The notes under the pieces: generated by a model
Database searches by the model: none
The model's input: only the letters and a program-made list of their open reading frames with translations
Told to the model about the DNA's origin: nothing
Position numbers and translations under genes: made by a program
Part shown: positions 35,251-50,205 of the stretch, piece after piece
How positions within the stretch are numbered: the stretch's first letter is position 1
How the letters are laid out: each line of letters begins with the position of its first letter
NCBI GenBank assembly: GCA_035048485.1
Contig: CM068581.1
Span: forward strand, 10,739,430-10,803,429
Direction: 5' to 3'
Length of the DNA: 64,000 nt
From: Pteria penguin
Taxonomy: Eukaryota; Mollusca; Bivalvia; Pterioida; Pteriidae

Positions 35251-38200
35251 ACATAGAGAACTGAGGACAGATCACAGATAGTAAACCAGCTTGGACTTCA
35301 TCAACAACATCTATCAAAGAAAATCATCTGTATATTCAAATTCATAATTATTCAAAACATAACAAGCAAGATACTAATGCAGAGCAATACACATACATAT
35401 AATGCCCGTACAAACTTTACTTATATATACAGACAGTCTATCTTATTCCAAAGTAGTCTTCACCTCAATTGTTTATTCTTTAATTCTCATTTGTAACTAA
35501 ATTTGTATATTGTAAAACATTTACATTTATTTCCAATTAATATAATTTTCTACGCAGGTTTCAGGCCAATTTAACTCCACAGTGATTTACAGGTAATAAT
35601 AAATGATACACATAAAAAAATATAATCAGACACCTTGTTCAAATTCAACTATCAAATTTCAAAAAGTATTAAAACAGGCTCTCCTAAAAGATCAAACTAC
35701 TGCATTCATAATCTTATTACCATATATACATGTTATATTTCACACAAAATCCAAAATGTTTGTGTAAACATTAGAAATCAAAACATATATTTAAAGTTCA
35801 ATGCAAACATTTCCCATGATTTGGGTAAAAACACTACTCATACTTACTACCTTCCAAGTATGTAACCAAGATCTTTCTTAAACAGCATTTTGTTTACTCT
35901 CTGCAATATGGTCTCATTTATCATTAAATTCATCACAATAAACACTGATCTATTACCATAGTAAATAAAGCAAGAATTATAACACATGGCATTACTATAC
36001 TGAGGAAAGGATAGGAAAGGAAAGGATAGTGAGATCTAATTATGTAATTTATGTATGTCTAAAAACATGTAAACCAGGAAACAGGTCCAGGTAAATCTGG
36101 AAACATGCAGTAAATACATTTACTTGTACCCAACATGTTTCAGATGAGAAATATAAAGAATTTCAACTTAATAAATGTTCGAAAATCTAAAATGACAATA
36201 AGTACCTAAGCTAGTGCAATCTGATAGATATAAGGAACATCTATGTATGCACAAATGCATTTTTTTTCCAAATCATGTAAGTCAATTTGTTCAAATTCTT
36301 TGTTACACCAACTTCTTTTAAATATGTAAAATATCTATACATAATGAAACTACTATGGCAACCAGTTTAAAAATAAGGTTCAGAAAAATAATTTATCCTG
36401 ATTTAAATACAAAAAATGTAATATACCTATTGTTACAAAGAACCTGTGTACCGGAACAGAAAAACACATCAACAAAATCTAAGTGCAATTCAACATGTAT
36501 CTTACAAATAAATAACAAAGAGAAATTTACACCATTAATCTACATATATACAGACGATGTTGGTTGCATACAATACACACATACCTCTTATCACTTCATA
36601 CATACTGTACATAATAGATGGTTTCTCAGGAGAGAACACAAGCCTGTATTGCACCTTATAATCCAATATACTATCAGCTGTTTGTACAATATATCTATAA
36701 CTAACCAACAATATGCATGTAGCAAGAAATAAATGATTCAAAAACAGTATTTCTTCATTAATCTATTAAGTATAAGAAGCAGTTTGTGTCCGCTATTATG
36801 GTTAGGGAACAAATTTGGAATGTTATAATTACACCCTTTATCTGATTCAAATCAAGATCATATCTATCACACAAATTCTGTTTAACACTTAGACATCTAA
36901 ATCAAGTAATATCTCTTCACACTATAGCCAGTAAATTTAGGTCCGTCTTGTCAAAAACATGGCCAGGTAAATAAAGTAAGTCTATTCAAAACATGGCCAG
37001 GTAAATCATACTGAACACATTAAATCAGTCAATACGACCCATGATCAGCACAAGCAAGTCTATCTACAAGTATTCAACATACATGTATGGTCACGTTACA
37101 TATGGTCAGGTAACATCTATAAATCAATACTTGATACTAATTATCACTAATCAGTGTTCTAGAAATCCCATTACCTGTCACTCATGGTAAGTGACAAAAT
37201 GGGTTGGGTAAACTGAAATGCTTTAAACCTCTTACCCTGTGGTAAGTGAATTCTGAGTAATGTCAATCAAATTAATCTTAAACATTTAAAGAAAAGATGT
37301 TAAAAGCACTACCGGAAATAGCAGAAACGAAAATGGATGAAAGCCATTAATATCTGTTTTGATATTATTTCATAATGGTGCCAGCAAATATCTACTGCCT
37401 TCCTGCTGTAGAGTATGATCCAAGTATAGACATAGAGCACTGGATCTGATAAGGCCCACTGACTAGACACACTAAAGGACATCCCTCCCGCAAAGAAATA
37501 ATAGCTGTAAGGTGATGGAACCATGGGAAAAACTTTAACTTTTAAATATGATAGTTCACAAATGTATTATGACTGTATTTTCTAAATTTGATTATCTTTA
37601 ATCTTTAAATTCCTGTCCAACATGTACTATGAATAAAATATTGCTTTTCTAAGAATTACGTCTTGAATATGCCTTTTTATTTTGGGTAAGTACATTTTTT
37701 ACCAAGGGTAAATAGATTTCAGTTAGTCACTTACCCGTTGGAAAGTGGTTTTTTTGAAAATTCCTAAAACGCTGCCATTGTGCTATTTTTTTTATATCAC
37801 ATATTCTGCATATTATATCCCACATAAGCATCTATAACTATTACCCTTATTAAGAGAGTGTATCAATACTGTTCTACAGATCAGGGAGTATCCAATTATA
37901 ACATACTCCACCACATAGTGACATCACACTCTAAATCTTATAGTGTGTGATCAGGATAAATGTCACAATATTCACCCCCTAATTCAGCAGTGCTACATGT
38001 ATTGCAACTCATGTGCTCCAAAGCCATATGACCTCAAAAGGTTTATCTATCTTCTACACAAAGCCATATGACCTCAAAAGGTTGATCTATCTTCTACACA
38101 AAGCCATATGACCTCAAAAGGTTTATCTATCTTCTATTAATCAAATATTCTGCAAAAAAATAACTTGTATAAGTTTTCCCATCCTCCTCTGTATTCAGGC

Positions 38201-38538
38201 AGTATGCTGAAGTAGGAATGGGTAATGGATTTCTATGCAGTTAACACAAAATTCACAACCTGATTATGTAATGTTCTACAAAGAGTCTGTATCACTACAC
38301 ATCATATCTACAATAAATGCATTAACATGGCAAAGTTTTCATGAGATACAAAAAAGGATAAATGACATTAGCTGAGTCTTACACATAGTAAGTAGACTTA
38401 AACAAGCTTAAGTATAACATTCAACACATTAATCAAAGTAGTGACTTTTGCCTGTGAAACGTAGAATTATTATAATTGTTGTTTTAATGATTCAAATAAT
38501 TACATATATATTCATGGCACTGTATTAAAATATCAAGC
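35251..38538. other. region 3' of DMXL, including probable 3' UTR
   Basis: AT-rich, without exons. On the minus strand it follows the DMXL stop codon. TTTATT at 37676-37681, which is AATAAA on the minus strand, is one candidate polyadenylation signal and would give a 3' UTR of roughly 0.9 kb. Others occur further on, near 35470 and 35525. Phrases such as 'catggccaggtaaat' recur near 36960-37010. Confidence 0.4.
38018..38140. repeat. 41-bp tandem repeat (about 3 units)
   Basis: 'aaagccatatgacctcaaaaggtttatctatcttctacac' occurs nearly three times, within the likely 3' UTR of DMXL. Confidence 0.92.
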
Positions 38539-38748
38539 TTATGCCGTCCAGTATCTAACCATTGACTCTCTTTCTGGAAGAGATCTAAATTTCATTGAAC
38601 CATCGACACCACAGGAGAACAGATGATGTCCGGGACCAATTGCCACCTGTGTCACACCTGATGCTGAACCCATGTTACGAAAAAATGTATTTTTACTGTG
38701 TTCTCCAGGAAAGTTGACCACAAGCTGATGTACATCAAGTCCCCAAAC
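38539..38748 (-). CDS. DMXL: DMXL last exon and stop codon
   Basis: The acceptor CACTTCATAG precedes VWGLDVHQLVVNFPGEHSKN. The exon ends at TAA (38539-38541) after GVDGSMKFRSLPERESM and VRYWTA. This matches the family's closing 'FrNiGaG..Qi...RLFSCGaDG.lK.R.LP' block, so the C-terminus is complete. Confidence 0.93.
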   Translation of the reverse strand, partial: VWGLDVHQLVVNFPGEHSKNTFFRNMGSASGVTQVAIGPGHHLFSCGVDGSMKFRSLPERESMVRYWTA

Positions 38749-41700
38749 CTATGAAGTGAGAATGAAATGTTACTACAAATGAAGGTCATGTGTATGTTCA
38801 ATACTTTAAAATACTTAAATTTGCTTTTTTCTCACTCTGCTTACTTTACTAATTTTGATACTAAATGTATACACTCTTGACAATGATTTCGCATGCTCTG
38901 AATTTTGAACTCCTGTTAAGAACTCTTTCTCCATAGCCTCTATGTAGGGAAACAAGAGTATCAGTAAAACTGATGTATGCTCCTCGAACAGCAATTATGA
39001 TGCAGGAAATTGATGACTCAACTGATATACAAAAAATCAGTAAAACTGATGGATGCTACAAGAAGCACAGCAATAACGAAGGAATTGAATGACTCAGTAT
39101 ATAGAAAATCATTGTATTAATTGATTTCAAATCTCAATGTATCATATGGATATCCAATTGAGCCAACTACAGAACAACAACAGTATCTTAAACTAAAATG
39201 AGTAAGCTTGACCTTCATTAGTTATGAAATAAAACTTTTTATTGTGACCTTGACCTTTCAGAAATGACCTTGAATGACCTGTTTAAAAGCCCTTAACCTA
39301 ACTAACATTTTGGTAAAGTGTGATCAAATTCTGATGAAAGGTATAGGAGATAAAAGTACTTCATGTTACTTTAAGTCATAATTAATAAGTGAATTTGACC
39401 TTACAGAAATGACCTTTCTTTAAAAGCCCTTAACCTAAGTAACATTTTGGTGAAGTAAGATCAAATTCTGATGAAAGGTGAAGGAGATGTATGCACTTTA
39501 TGATATTTTAAGTCATAGTTAATAAGTGACCTTGACCTTTCAGAAATGACCTTGAGTGACCTTTGCCCCAAATCCTTAACCTAAAGAACATTTTGGTGAA
39601 GTATGATCAAATTCTGATGAGAGGTTTAGGAGATATAAGTACTTCATGTTACTTTAAGCAGGGGTTACCCTGGCTTTCAGGGTGAATGATAGAATTCTCT
39701 CACTCCAAAATTTACAATGAGAGATTTCAAATTTCAGTGAGAGATTAGTATCTCGCTCAAGTGGTCACAATGAGATTTTTCACATATTGTACTTTGTAGT
39801 AAAAACAAGAGGCCCAAGTGGGCCTATATCGCTCACCTGAGTACCTAGATTATCAGTCATGCATGAAGGAAGAATTCATTTATTTTTGCATTAATGTGAC
39901 TAAGTCAACACAGATGTTGAAAATATGTCAAATTTTATTTCAGGCTAGAATAAAAAACCACACTTTTTTGCACATCCATTCAGGTGATTTTGATATTAAG
40001 CATTTCCTTTGTCTCTGCAAGAAGTCATTCAGGGCAACAAGTTAGTCATTTTCTTTAGGTGGGGCCTTTGTTGACTGATTTCAAGTCTGGGTCATGAATA
40101 ACAATTGTTTCAAATATTGTCCAGATCTAACTTAAAATTGCCTAATTTCATATGTTGAGTGTTGAGAAACATCTAAAAACTTATTTAGATGTGTAAAGAA
40201 ATGAAAAAAAAATTTTGACCACAGCTGGATTTGAACCGCTACTCTCCATATTTCTCCATATATGCCAAGTGGTATATGTACTATTGTGAGAACTGCTTTT
40301 TAGACATGGTGGCATTATCTGTTAACCAATTTGGATGAAATTTACCAAATTGATAGAGGACTTTTAGTATTTCATGTATTCCATGTTTCATTAAAATCTT
40401 TCATGTGGTATAACAGCAGAAGTGAAAAATGTGATTGAATTGTTCCTATACACCCTCATTTGGAAGTCTTAAAAAATTCATAGAAAATCCAAAAATTGAG
40501 ATATTGACAAAATTCTTTCAAAGTAACAATCCTTACCATAATTATGATCACAATAGTCCATAAGAAATCATCATTATCAATTAACTAGGAAATATGACAC
40601 TTTTTTCTGCATTGAATCACCCAAGTCCAAAGAAATGTCGAAAAAAATTCTAAAATTTGATTTTGGAAGGGAACCAAAATGACAATACGTCTTCACTCAT
40701 TCCTCTAAATCATTTCTATGCATTCTGTTTGCCTCTGTATACAGCCCGTATGAAAAAGAATATTGTTAAACGAGGGAACTCTTTTGTGACTATGGTGGCG
40801 CCACCTGTAAAGAGGTCTGGACGAAAACAACAGAATTTGAAGATGATCATAAGTGACTTATTTCTACCAAGATTTATTAAAATCCTTCAAACAGTTTTGT
40901 AGAAAAAGTTGAAAATGTGAAAAATGGCCAACCCCCCCCCCCCCCCACCTTTTTTTTGGAAGTCTTAAACGTAAAATTCCTAATTTCATATGTTGAGTGT
41001 TGAGAAACATCTAAAAACTTATTTAGATGTGTAAAAAAAAAAAAAAAAATTTTTTTGACCACAGCTGGATTTGAACCGCTACTCTCCATATTTCAATTAC
41101 CAAGTGGTATATGTACCATTGTGAGACCTACTTTTAGACATGGTGGCATTATCTGTTAACCAATTTGGATGATCCGCACAAAAAACAAAACCTTTGAAAA
41201 GGACTATGAGTACTTGCATCCTACCCAGTTTTATCACAATCCTTCAAGTTGTTCTGTAGATCAAGTTGAAGATATGAAAAATTGTCCCTCCCCCCCCTTT
41301 TCTTGGAAGTCTTAAAAAATTCATAAAAAATTCAAAAATCGAGATATTGAAAAAATTCCTTCGCACCAGCATTCCTTACCATAGAAATGATTAAATGAAA
41401 CCAAATGAATGCATCAATGTTTACTAAAAGAAAATAATAACTCTTTAATGCATTAAAATAACAAAGTCCAAAATAAAAAAAATTTGATTTCGGAATGGAA
41501 CCAAAAATATCAACACTTCTTCCCATATGCCTCTAAATCATTCCTATGCAGTCGGTTTGTCGCTGTATGCACCCGATCTGAATAAGAAGTTTGTCAAAGG
41601 AGGGTACCCTCTGTGACCTACTTTTGTCTGTGGTGGTGCCACCTGTTCATGGATCCTGACAAAGATGACCACATTTGTCAGGGACCTTGAGTATTTGATG

Positions 41701-42290
41701 CATGCCAAGTTTCATTGAATTCCAGCAAGTGGTTCCGAAGAAAAAGTTCAAACTGTGAAATGTTTACACCAATTATCCCAACCCCCTTTTTCTTGAAAGT
41801 CTTAAAAAATTCATAAAAAATCCAAAACGTAAAATATTGAAAAATTTTCTTCGCAGTAGTATTTTTTACCATCAAAATGATCAAATTAAACCAAATAATG
41901 CATCAATGTTTACTAAAAGAAAAAAATACCTCTTTTCTGCATTAAAACTACCAAGTACAAAAAAACGTCAAAAATTTGATTTCGGAACAGAACCAAAAAT
42001 AACAACACTTCTTCACACATCCCTCTAGATCATTCCTATGCATTTGGTTTGTCTCTGTATGCCCCCGGTCTGAAGAAGAGGTTTGTCAAAGGCGGGTACC
42101 CTCTTTGACCTACTTTTGCCTGTGGTGGCGCCACCTGTTGATGAATCCGGACGAAAAACAACAACACTTGTAGGGGACCATGAGTACTACATGCTTATCA
42201 AGTTTCATCAAATTCTGTTCGGTGGTTCTGGAGAAGAAGTCGAAAATGTGAAAAGTTAACGACAGACGACGGACGACAATTGATCACAAT

Positions 42291-42327
<37 letters not shown>

Positions 42328-45300
42328 ACAATACAAAAGCATGAATTTGGTGTTTATGACATTTTTAATCAATCAAGAATCAAGAATGCAAAGAACTCTT
42401 TGAACATTAAGAACTGTTCTTCACTGTCACTGAACCATCAAGTCTGGCCGAAATCAACTACAAAGGGGCTGTGGAAGTGGCTCTTCTTACTTCTTGAAGA
42501 TGCAACGACTCTTTGTATTTCTTCTGTATTTGTCTTTCATGAATTTTAATTGTGTTTGCCCTGACCCGGGGAGTGATGGCAATTTACGCTTTGGTGGCAT
42601 GTCAGCGTCCTTGAGCAACTTACCTTGTCGATAAATATAAAATATAAACACGTACCGAATAGCGTGTATTTTCGCACTGTATATCTCTTGAGTCGGCAAG
42701 AAAATATTTATCGGTTATATTACTAGTCATGGTCATCAACACGCTTTGACGCGATAAGATTTAGTTTCGTGTATTTAAGCGCTTACATGATTTAGGAGTG
42801 TATAAGAAGATTCGCCGTTCGGACATTTCGAGCTATGATATGACGATGTTGGAGAGGAGATATTTTCGCGCTCTAACATTTTTAATGCGATTTTTTAAAA
42901 AAAGTGCGAGAATATCGCAAAATTGCGCCCCAAAGTAACCCCTGCTTTAAGTCATCGTTAATAAGTGACCTTGACCTTGAGTGACCTTTATCCAAAAGCC
43001 CTTAACCAAAATAATATTTTGGTAAAGTATGAACAAATTCTGATGAAAGGTGTAGGAGATATACATGCTTCATGGTATTTTAAGTCATAGTTAATAAGTG
43101 ACCTTGACCTTTCAGAAATGACCTTGAGTGGCCTTTGTTCAAAAGTTCTTAACCTAAATAATATTTTGGTGAAGTATGATCAAATTCTGATGAAAGGTAT
43201 AGGAGATATGAACTTGGATAGACGACGGACAGAAACATGGACAGACACACTGACACAACAGCGACTATATGCTCCCCTGAAAGTTTTTGGAGAGCATGAA
43301 GGGTAAGTGTGAACCTAGATAATACTAAACCTACCGAGCACCATCTCCATATGAACATCTTTGTGTAATCAAAATGTTTAGTACTGTCCTATTTATAAAT
43401 GAAAATATCACTGTTTGTGAGTTTATTATATTCATGTGGTTCAGAATGAATATTCAAAGTCTGAATTCTGACCTTGATGTCACCTTCTGATGAACCGGTA
43501 ACAAAATATTCCTCTTCAGGATCCATAGCCAAGCATCTAATAGGGACATCATGGGCTTGGAAGGTATGACGTAGCTGTCTTTGCCGAATATCAAAAATAC
43601 CTGAATGCTAGTTAAGAAACTATTATAAAAGAATGCAATGACGTTGAAAGAATGTTGGTAAAAATCTTTTTATGACATGTAGTTGCAAGATAAACTTATC
43701 TGATCTACCTCATTTCAAGTTCTTGATGTAAAATACACCAGCTGATATTTTCATATATACAAAAGTACAAAAAAAAAAATTATTTCAAACATAATTCTGG
43801 GGGTACTCTACGAAAGGGAATTCAGGCTATACTGCCAATCTCTTTTAAATACCAGGAATCATATCTAACTTTTTTAGTGCTTCAGCAGGGTAATACTACC
43901 TGTTAGTAAAATGAGACACTAAATTGATGAAAGACAAATAAAACTGATCGATTGATTGAAGATTATTTTATGTCACTCCACGATTACTTCACGTATATGG
44001 TGACAGAATCTGCCTCATGCACTGCATACAAATTTAGACCTTTGCATCGGACCCACCCGAAGCAGTGAGGGATCTTTTACGTGCCACGTCTACCGTGCCA
44101 CGGGACCTCAGTTTTTACTGTCTCATCCGAAAGACCGAAACACTGGTGCGCCCAGGGCAGGAGTCAAACTCGGGATCTCTTGATCACAAGCCGAGCACTT
44201 TATCCACTACGCCACATCGGCCTAAAAGACAAATATCACATGCAAGACAGCAGTACATGTACAGCACATAAGGCATAAAAATAACTGAAAGACAAGACAG
44301 TTCAATCAAAAATGCAATATACTGAGTTGCAAAACATTTTCATACCCTAGATTTTGTACCATTTTACACTATGACCATGACTTTTGACTTCTTGATTTTG
44401 AAATTAATATGGTACATTCTTGGTTCAAGGGGAGTGTGTGTGTAGAGTTTCTTAACAATAAGTGGAATGTAATTACAGTTAAAGTCCATATTCACTTATC
44501 AAGGCCCTATGATCTTGACCTTCGGATCCTAAAATCAATAGGGCACATCCGTAACTCATGGGAAGTATGTGACTGTGTGAATTTTCATAACTAAAAATGA
44601 AATCTATACAGTTATAGCCTGGAAACCATTTTCAATCATCAAGGCCCTATAACCTTGACCTTTTGATTCCAAAATTAATAGGGCACATCTCCACCCATAG
44701 GGAGTATGTGTGTGAAGTTTCATTACTATATCTAAGTAGTTGTAGGAGTAAGAGTCTAGAAACAATTGTTGACACCCGCCACCTACTGCCCACCCCACAT
44801 CAAATTAAGAGCAGAGTTTTGGAACTCAGTTAAAAAAATGAAATACTGTCAACTTACAACTGATGAAAGAAACTCCAGCTAAACGAGAGCAAATAGAAGA
44901 AATTGGAATAATCAAATTACGATATAATCAAGAAACACAAGCATGTAATAATCATTTGTCACATATTTACGTTGTTCTATCCATATCATTAATCAGCTAT
45001 TTTTACAGAAGTCTATTATTACATACGCAATAACCAATCCTCCTCTCATTTTGTTATTGCATGGCTTTTGACCCAATAAAGAGCTATCATTAATAGCGCT
45101 GAGTGAGAAATATGTGACAGGTTAGTTCTTTCATACTGCCCACGTAGTAACTGTCTTATCATTGGAGTAGACGTGGTTTCTCACTGATGCGTTCTGCCCC
45201 CTCATGTTAAAAACTCTACCTACTCCATTGATACGACAGTTACTACATAAATAGTATGCAATAACCATTACCCAATGAAAAAATTAACATCCAATGAGGC

Positions 45301-48300
45301 ATGTATAGAAGAGAGATGGAATCGTGACCCTTCCATTATACATGTACTTAAGAAACTATTTAACTAGATAAAGTGATGCCCCCGCAATCTGCACTGACAC
45401 AATGAGTAAGGACTGCCACAAAAATTTTTGTGTCTGGGAGACACAAATGCTGTCCCTGCAAATGTAAAATGTTGTTATAAAATACACAACAGAGTACAGT
45501 AATACATAGGCAGTGGAACAATGGGGCCACAAATATTGATTTTGCAACCCTAAATTATCTCCAACAAAACCAACGCCAACATAGCATATGCCACCCCTGG
45601 TTATTTTTGTAATGTGGACATAAAGCACTGACACTACTTTCAATTTTTCTTAATTGGTAAATTTCAATTACTGAGAACTATATCGGAATCAGCATATTAT
45701 CCAAATCAGCATATTTTCAGTGATCAACAATCAGTCATCGGTGATAATTATTTCATCACTGTGCATAATAAAACTTGACCTAGATATTTTCATGATGTAT
45801 CTTTATACCAAACATAAAATCAATATCTTTATCCATTCCTGAGATAATGAGCTGAAACTACATGTTTCAAGAAATTTTCAAAGTCCAAAGGGGATAACTC
45901 TGACAAAAATATCTAAATTATAACTTATTAACTTTATCTAGATATCCTTAAGATGTATCTGTATACCAAATATCAATTCAATATATCCAGCTGTTCCTGA
46001 GAAAATGAAGAGAACTGCTAATTGCAAGAAATATTCCAAAGGGATAACTCTGACAAAAATTATTGAACCATGACCACATTTGAATTTGACATATATATCC
46101 TTTAGATGTATCAAAATATACAATATAAATTCAATACATGTATCTTTATTGGTTCAAGAGATAATGTGCTAATTGAAAATTAGTGAAACTGTGAAATTAG
46201 TGAAAAATGTGAAACTGCTAATCTTAAGAAATTGCTTAAGTCCAAGGGGAATAACTCTGACAAAAATTATTGAACCATAACCAAATGAACTTGATCTAGA
46301 TATACTTAGGATGTATCTGTATGCAAAATATCAATTCAATGTCTTTATTCATTCCTGAGATGAGCGGAAACTGCTAATTTTATGAAATTTTCTAAGTCCA
46401 AGGGGAATAACTTTAAGAAAAATTAATGAACAATAACCAAGTTTGAACTTGACCTAGATATCCTTGAGATGTATCTGTATACCAAATATCAATTCAATAT
46501 CTTTATTAGTTCAAGAGATAATGAGCGGAAACTGTAAATGGACAGACTGACGGACCGACAGCAGCAAAACAATATGCCCCTCCTTCGAAGCAGGAGGGGC
46601 ATAAAAATCTTTATTTCCCAATGCATTCACAAAGAGACTCAAACATGACGAAGTTCAACTATCTTCTAAAACTGCAAATATTGAGAAAAATCAAAACCCT
46701 GATAATATGCACATCTTCAATCTGTGTACAAACAACGAGCAAAGTGAAAACTTCCTACATGTACCTTAAAAACTGTAAGAGGAGTTAACTGGAAAAGCTA
46801 TATACTCCTATTACAAGAATATACAAATATAATAGCAAAGTTCAACTATCTCCCAAAACAGCAAATATTGAGAAAAATCAAAACCCTAATATTATATGCA
46901 TCTTCAGTCTATGTACAAACAGCCAGTAAAGTGAAAACTTCCAACCATAAAAACTGTAGACTGAGTTATCCAGAAAAGGCATGCACCCCTGTTGCAAAAT
47001 ATATACCCAAAACTGACAAAGTTCAACGTTCCCCCAAAATTGCAAATACTGATAAAAATCAAACCCTGATAATATGCATCTCTTCAATACATGTACAAAC
47101 ATCCAGAAAATAAACAGCTTTCTGGCATAAAAACTGTAGGAGTTATCTGGAAAGGATTCATCACTTATGCAAGTATATACTACAAAAATGACAAAGTTTT
47201 AACTTTCCACCAAAATGGCAAATAGAAATTAAAATCAAAACCCTGATATGTACATCTTCAATCCATGTACCAGCATCCAGCAATTTAAAAACCCTCTATC
47301 ATATAGCTATACCGGTATACCCTAAATGGGATGGACAGACAGAATAACGGATGGACAGACAGGGGTAAAACAACTTATTATAAACTTTAAGTTGCAGGGG
47401 CATAAAAATGGCACTTAACTGCTTTTTTCATATATAGACAGTTTTCAGGTAAAATCTGTTTTTACAAATATCTTAAAGTAAAGGATACAGACTTCTCCCT
47501 TTCTACCTCCTGATATTAACAGTTGATGATGAGGAGCATAAACTACTGCTGGACAACCATGTTCATGACAGGAAAATGCTGTTCAAAAATTAAAATCAAA
47601 CTTGAGACAACTTTTACAAACACCAATGCAGAGTGTATACTACTTATTACTGGTATGCATTTTGTCTATACAAAGTGCATTCTTTTTTCCTTTAAACACT
47701 TAAGGATAAGAATAATTTAAGAAAACATCAATCATCATTATATAAATATGTGTTGACTACATTGTATGAATATGTGACTCTGATTGACACACAATCCTTG
47801 TAATTACTAGTCATATCAAATCATATGTTACTCACCATGAATACATGCACTTCTCTTGGGAAGGAGGGTATCCCATAAACAAACATTCTTACTCTCCGAT
47901 GAATGACCTGCAGTCGCAATTAGACTTGATGAACCCACAAAAGTAAAATCACTAGTTGTTTTATTGTGACATTTCAAACTCTGAAATGGACAAGAAAAAA
48001 ATAGCTTGTTCAATTGCTGAGCAAAATAGTAAACAGTGGTTACTGTTTCCTTTTAAATATTAACGGAAGTCTATAAATGATGACGCTTCTTCTTATATTG
48101 TCAACTTTATTCAACAATTACAAAATTACAATATATTTGTATACAAGCTCATATTCATACCATAATGGGTTTGTTGAAATTGGACCCTACGCCTACTTGC
48201 CATAAACATATGTCCCCTTCTGTATCACTCACACAACACTGAAAAGCAAAAAACCAAAACAATACATAAAGATACTTCAAGTTGTTGAGAAAAAATATCA

Positions 48301-50143
48301 AAAAACTGATACTTACAATTGAACTTCAATAATTTGAACTGTAAGGCACTTCTGAAATCACTTTGAGTTCTGGTAGGTCTGAGTTTCAAAATTTATGAAT
48401 AGTTGATGAAAACACAGGAAGGCAGGGAGAAGTTTAATAGAAATATATAACAGTAAGAGGTATGAAGTATATAACAGTTAGAGGTATAATGTATAGTATA
48501 GCGAGAGGTATAAAGTATATATACATTGTATTAAGAAGTATAAAGTATATACAGTGAGAGGTATAAAGCATAATATACAGATATACAGTAAGAGGTATAA
48601 AGTATATACAGTGAGAGATATAAAGTATATACAGTGAAAGGTATAATGTATATAACAGTGAGAGGTGTAAAGTATATAACAGTGAGATGTATAAAGTATA
48701 TACATTTAGAGGTATAAAATATATGATAGTGAGAGGAATATATACAGTTAGAGGTATAAAGTATATACATTTAGAGGTATAAAGTATATAAAGTGAGAGG
48801 CATAAAGTATATAACAGTGATAGGTATAAAGTATATACAGTTAGAGGTATAAAATATATACAGTTAGACGTATCAAGTATAACAGTGAGAGGTATAAAGT
48901 ATAGCAGTGAGAGATATGAAGTATATACATTTAGAGGTATAAAGTATATACAGTGAGAAGTATAAAATATATATAATGAGAGAGATAAAGAGTATAGTGA
49001 GAGGTATAAAATATATACAATCAGAGGTATAAAAACAGTGTCCCAACCACCTGATTACTTAAAAGTTTGCATATTTCCTAAAAACATGTCATGATACTTT
49101 TTAACTCAGATGCACATACATGAAATGTTTCATACACCACATACAGTTATGAGACCTTACCTTGTTGCCTTGGGAACTGAATAGCACCTTTGTAACTTTT
49201 GGAAAAGCACCAGGTTGTCGCAGCATAGCTAACGGCTGCATATGACCCCATTCATACAAACGAACACTTCCATCAGCACTACCTGTCAAATCTAAACAGA
49301 ACACAAATTTTTTCAGTACATAATTTCTCAAGTGAGTTACAGACTTCAAGTAATTCATCAACTGTGATGTAATATCAGCAACAAAGAACATATTTTCTGT
49401 TATAATTTGAGTGTAGCATTCAAAGCAACATGTGTCACCTGCAAAGATAATTAAACTAAAGCTGTCCTAATGGGACAAATACCATCTATAGCAAGAATGT
49501 TTTAAGATAACTCTGATTGACACTTACAATGAGGTAAAGTAGGATGGGAACCAATCCGTCTCACTCCTGCAACTGGACGACGCAGAATCTGTAAATATCA
49601 TACATAATAATAATGATACTTATATACTTTTCTCTATCTGTAGTGTATAAATCTGATTGTACAGATCTTATTTACTACAACTGTATATAAAATAGCAAGT
49701 GCTTCACTGAAATACAGCAAATATTAAATACATGTACAGTGAGGTGCAGTCCTAACATAACATTATGTTAACGTCGCGTTAACGTGAAGTTTGCTTTCCT
49801 CGTGCGCTCAGGACTGCTGAGCACACGCGTTTGCGTTAACGCAGATTTCCTCGTGAACTAAATTTTGAGACCGCGTTAACGCGCTGGACTGCCGCGTTCA
49901 CGCGCTTGGCTGCCGCGTGAACGTGCCTGACAGCCACGTTCGCTTGCTTACAACTTATATAGAGAAGGATTTAAAGGAGAATCGATATATACATTGTATA
50001 TTTAAATATAAAAATATATTACTGTGTGCATGTAGATAAATATTTAGAATGAAATAAAACGCTTACGAGTAAAAGGGTGAATTTAAAAAATATTGACTAC
50101 AAATTCCGAACATTGAATATAATGAAATTTATTTTTATTTTAG

Positions 50144-50205
<62 letters not shown>

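Larger units (their letters stand above)
39659..42944 (-). mobile_element. hAT-like DNA transposon remnant, itself interrupted
   Basis: The ends are CAGGGGTTACCCTGG and, in complement, CAGGGGTTACTTTGG. Both flanks carry CTTTAAG, a 7-bp direct repeat. The unoccupied site 'gttactttaagtcat' can be read in a neighbouring unit at about 39365-39379. Only about 760 bp belong to this element, because 39803-42325 is a second insertion. The CAGGGG ends and 7-8-bp duplication point to hAT. Confidence 0.8.
38949..43306. mobile_element. outer repeat of the nested stack in the last DMXL intron
   Basis: Left part 38949-39658 and right part 42945-43306 belong together. Both consist of ~150-180-bp units with 'gaccttgacctttcagaaatgacc', 'cccttaacctaa.taacattttggt' and 'gatcaaattctgatgaaaggt'. 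The ends carry 'gtatgctcct' (left) and 'tatgctcccctgaaag...gagagcat' (right), with a GACGGACAGA run before the right end. The two halves are split by the hAT-like insertion at 39659-42944. Confidence 0.75.

Noticed and set aside
40200..41110. tRNA-like phrase with GGTTCAAATCC (minus strand) at about 40225 and 41065
   Set aside because: The surrounding bases do not form a T-arm and acceptor stem of tRNA size; it is a repeated block inside a mobile repeat.
45356..45643. 95-codon reverse-strand frame
   Set aside because: No recognisable domain, not connected in phase to DMXL exons, and lies among repeats.
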